From: Lophium mytilinum
Lineage: Eukaryota > Ascomycota > Dothideomycetes > Mytilinidiales > Mytilinidiaceae
Length of the DNA stretch: 35,573 bases
Reading direction: 5' to 3'
NCBI GenBank assembly: GCA_010093605.1
Contig: MU004188.1
Coordinates: 24,182 to 59,754, forward strand
Shown here: piece after piece, positions 34,331-35,573 of the stretch
How positions within the stretch are numbered: position 1 is the first letter of the stretch
Layout: each line of letters begins with the position of its first letter
Program-made: the position numbers and the translations under genes
The notes under the pieces: model-generated
The model's input: the letters and a program-made list of their open reading frames with translations, nothing else
Told to the model about the DNA's origin: nothing
Database searches by the model: none

Positions 34331-34535
34331 TGTAACGGATCTAGGCCTCTTTTCTAGCTACAAGCCTAGCACGTGCCTAATAGTTACGTGCTTGCTAGAA
34401 ATATTATTATTCCGCTACCGGCGTGCCTCTCTAGATAGATTGCAAGTAGCCTTATACTCTAGCTTCTTATAGTATATCTTATAATATAATTCTACTTCTT
34501 ATTCTATACACCTCTATACTTTACTACCTGTAATA
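34331..34535 (+). repeat. 3' LTR of element C
   Basis: 205 bp, equal in length to 25985-26189. It keeps the original TGTAACGG start. Confidence 0.94.
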
Positions 34536-34540
34536 AGAAA
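34536..34540. repeat. Target-site duplication of element C, right copy
   Basis: AGAAA, matching 25980-25984. Element B sequence resumes at 34541. Confidence 0.9.
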
Positions 34541-34735
34541 TAATTTATATCTAAAGCCGCGGATCTAATTAGTAAGTTCTATAACCTTAACCTAGACGCT
34601 AATAGCTCTTATCTAGACTTTAAACTGAATAAAGATTAGCGCGCGCGCCTTACTAATAATAATAATAATAACCTTGCCGCTAATAATAATAACTTTAATA
34701 ATAATAACCTTACTAATAACTACTTATAATTATAA
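34541..34735 (+). pseudogene. pol: pol relic of element B, 3' end (end of chromodomain and tail)
   Basis: After element C the element B frame resumes with F-I-S-K-A-A-D-L-I-S-K-F-Y-N-L-N, matching the NAPELVxEFHxRxP-type C-terminal helix of retrotransposon chromodomains. It then has an Asn-rich tail from AAT/AAC runs (34655-34720). The same segment is uninterrupted in element A. Confidence 0.7.
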
Positions 34736-35106
34736 TTACTCTATACTAAACTATATTCTTATCTTTATATAATTACCTCGCCGCACCTCTATACCGCGAT
34801 TAATAGCCTTATATAGTTTATTGCAACTTTACGTATAATAACTATAATAAGATTAGGATTCTTAGCCGTATAAAGTAGGCTAAGCTATTATAACGGGAAA
34901 GCTCTTATAAGTAACGCCTTAAGCACGCTAGCTTCTTATATATTAGTATACAACTAATAATTAGCTAAACTACGCTATATAATTTACTACACTAGATAAC
35001 TAATTTACACCTTTACATTTAAACCCGACAGGGCCTATAATACTATTTTCTTTTTCTTTTCCTTTTTCTTTTTATTTTTCTTCCAGCGTTTTTAAATAGG
35101 GGGTAG
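34736..35106 (+). other. 3' non-coding region and purine tract of element B
   Basis: This matches 397-760 of element A in inverse orientation. It ends in a pyrimidine-rich run (CTTTTCCTTTTTC near 35055-35068) and the tract AAATAGGGGGTAG (35094-35106) before the LTR. No gene is seen. Confidence 0.6.
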
Positions 35107-35349
35107 TGTAATAGATTACACCCTATTCTCTAGTTATATATTTACCCGTTACCGGCCTCCTGCCTCTATACCTATTATATTACCTCGCGCCGCCTACGCG
35201 CTAGCCCGCCTAGCGCCTACGCGCCTCTCTTCTCTACGTATATAGTTTCTACCTAGAAGCCTCTCTTTCTACTTCTTATATAACCTCTTAAAATTAATCT
35301 ACTTAGTTACTTTATATATACTAAGCTCCTCTATACTATAACTATAATA
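35107..35349 (+). repeat. 3' LTR of element B
   Basis: 243 bp, beginning TGTAATAGATTACA and ending CTATAATA. It is followed by CTTAT, the right target duplication. Confidence 0.94.
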
Positions 35350-35573
35350 CTTATACTTTCTTTAAGTTGCTTAAGTATAGTAAGAAGTACTTAGAACTTA
35401 GTTTAAACCCTATAGAATAAGTATCTATCTCTCTAGAGTATAGTATAGTAGCGTTAGAGAATAGTAGTAAGACTATTTTAAAGCTATTTTCTTTTTAATA
35501 ATTCTCTAGAGCTACCTACCGCTTTAAACTACTACTTAATTATTTTAGTTAAGAATATAAGAGCTTCTAGTTA
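35350..35573 (+). pseudogene. 3' piece of the reading frame split by element B (tentative)
   Basis: Joined at the target duplication, the frame of 18230-18761 continues here with about five stops in 74 codons. It is rich in Leu, Ser, Lys and Tyr, with segments such as YSKKYLELSLNPIE. It runs to the window end. No domain is recognised. Confidence 0.3.

Larger units (their letters stand above)
25985..34535 (+). mobile_element. Element C: second-family Ty3/Gypsy chromodomain LTR retrotransposon nested in element B
   Basis: 8551 bp, with LTRs of 205 bp at both ends and the perfect duplication AGAAA. The LTR, leader and Gag are unrelated in sequence to A/B, while Pol has the same domain order. 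The insertion lies in the chromodomain codons of element B, so B was already in place. Both B and C are heavily RIP-altered, so RIP continued after, or occurred only after, the nesting. Confidence 0.95.
18762..35349 (+). mobile_element. Element B: RIP-degraded Ty3/Gypsy chromodomain LTR retrotransposon, interrupted by element C
   Basis: The LTRs are 243 bp (18762-19004 and 35107-35349). Target duplication is CTTAC (18757-18761) versus CTTAT (35350-35354). The single difference is what RIP would cause, because the right copy is followed by A (CA to TA) and the left by T. Subtracting element C and its duplicated 5 bp leaves 8032 bp, almost the same as element A (8037 bp), its family mate in inverted orientation. 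Gag, protease, RT, RNase H, integrase and chromodomain are all recognisable, and none is intact. Confidence 0.95.

Noticed and set aside
1-35573. tRNA or rRNA genes
   Set aside because: No cloverleaf-like or rRNA-like conserved stretch was recognised on either strand.

Overview
The window is 35.6 kb of a filamentous ascomycete genome (Pezizomycotina; class not provable) that has been almost saturated by repeat-induced point mutation (RIP). By eye, CA and TG dinucleotides are nearly absent from both strands, TA is in large excess, GC-rich islets survive only where CG and GC dominate, and no reading frame longer than about 70 codons remains. All protein features below are therefore relics, recognised from motif order after reading through in-frame TAA/TAG. 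These stops are mostly explained as former CAA/CAG/TGG codons.

Three LTR retrotransposons of the Ty3/Gypsy chromodomain type make up about 70% of the window. Element A (158-8194, minus strand) has 239-bp LTRs and a perfect 5-bp duplication, GCTAT. Element B (18762-35349, plus strand) belongs to the same family, has 243-bp LTRs, and its duplication CTTAC/CTTAT differs by one RIP-type change. Element C (25985-34535, plus strand) is a different family with 205-bp LTRs and the perfect duplication AGAAA. It sits inside B, within B's chromodomain. All three keep the order gag (coiled coil, zinc knuckle), protease, reverse transcriptase, RNase H, integrase, chromodomain. In all three, pol lies in the -1 frame relative to gag.

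Between A and B (8200-18761) lies older host-like sequence. Its best-supported content is a minus-strand SNF2-family helicase-like gene (about 11095-16066, perhaps longer at both ends). It keeps SNF2 helicase motifs III, V and VI (QxxxRxxRxGQ) and has a degraded motif II. Upstream on the same strand is a Glu/Lys/Gln-rich coiled-coil-like reading frame (about 16990-17560). A tentative plus-strand Ser/Thr/Pro-rich frame (1-157 continued at 8200-9715) appears to have been split by element A. Another weak plus-strand frame (about 18230-18761 continued at 35350-35573) appears to have been split by element B.

The most unusual signal is a family of about eleven near-identical 35-40-nt palindromes, with arms like AGGGCCCTAGTAGAAAG and its complement. 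They are confined to 10.1-17.0 kb. Most lie inside short (about 70-99 nt) minus-strand segments with GT...AG intron borders and, in several, a CTAAC/CTAAT branch site. Four of these (88, 91, 92 and 94 nt) join the reading frame exactly when removed. This is the expected picture for introner-like elements, that is, introns multiplied as hairpin-bearing repeats, here preserved in a RIP-killed gene. A 10-N assembly gap at 16685-16694 is flanked by identical 47-bp sequence and is probably an artefact.
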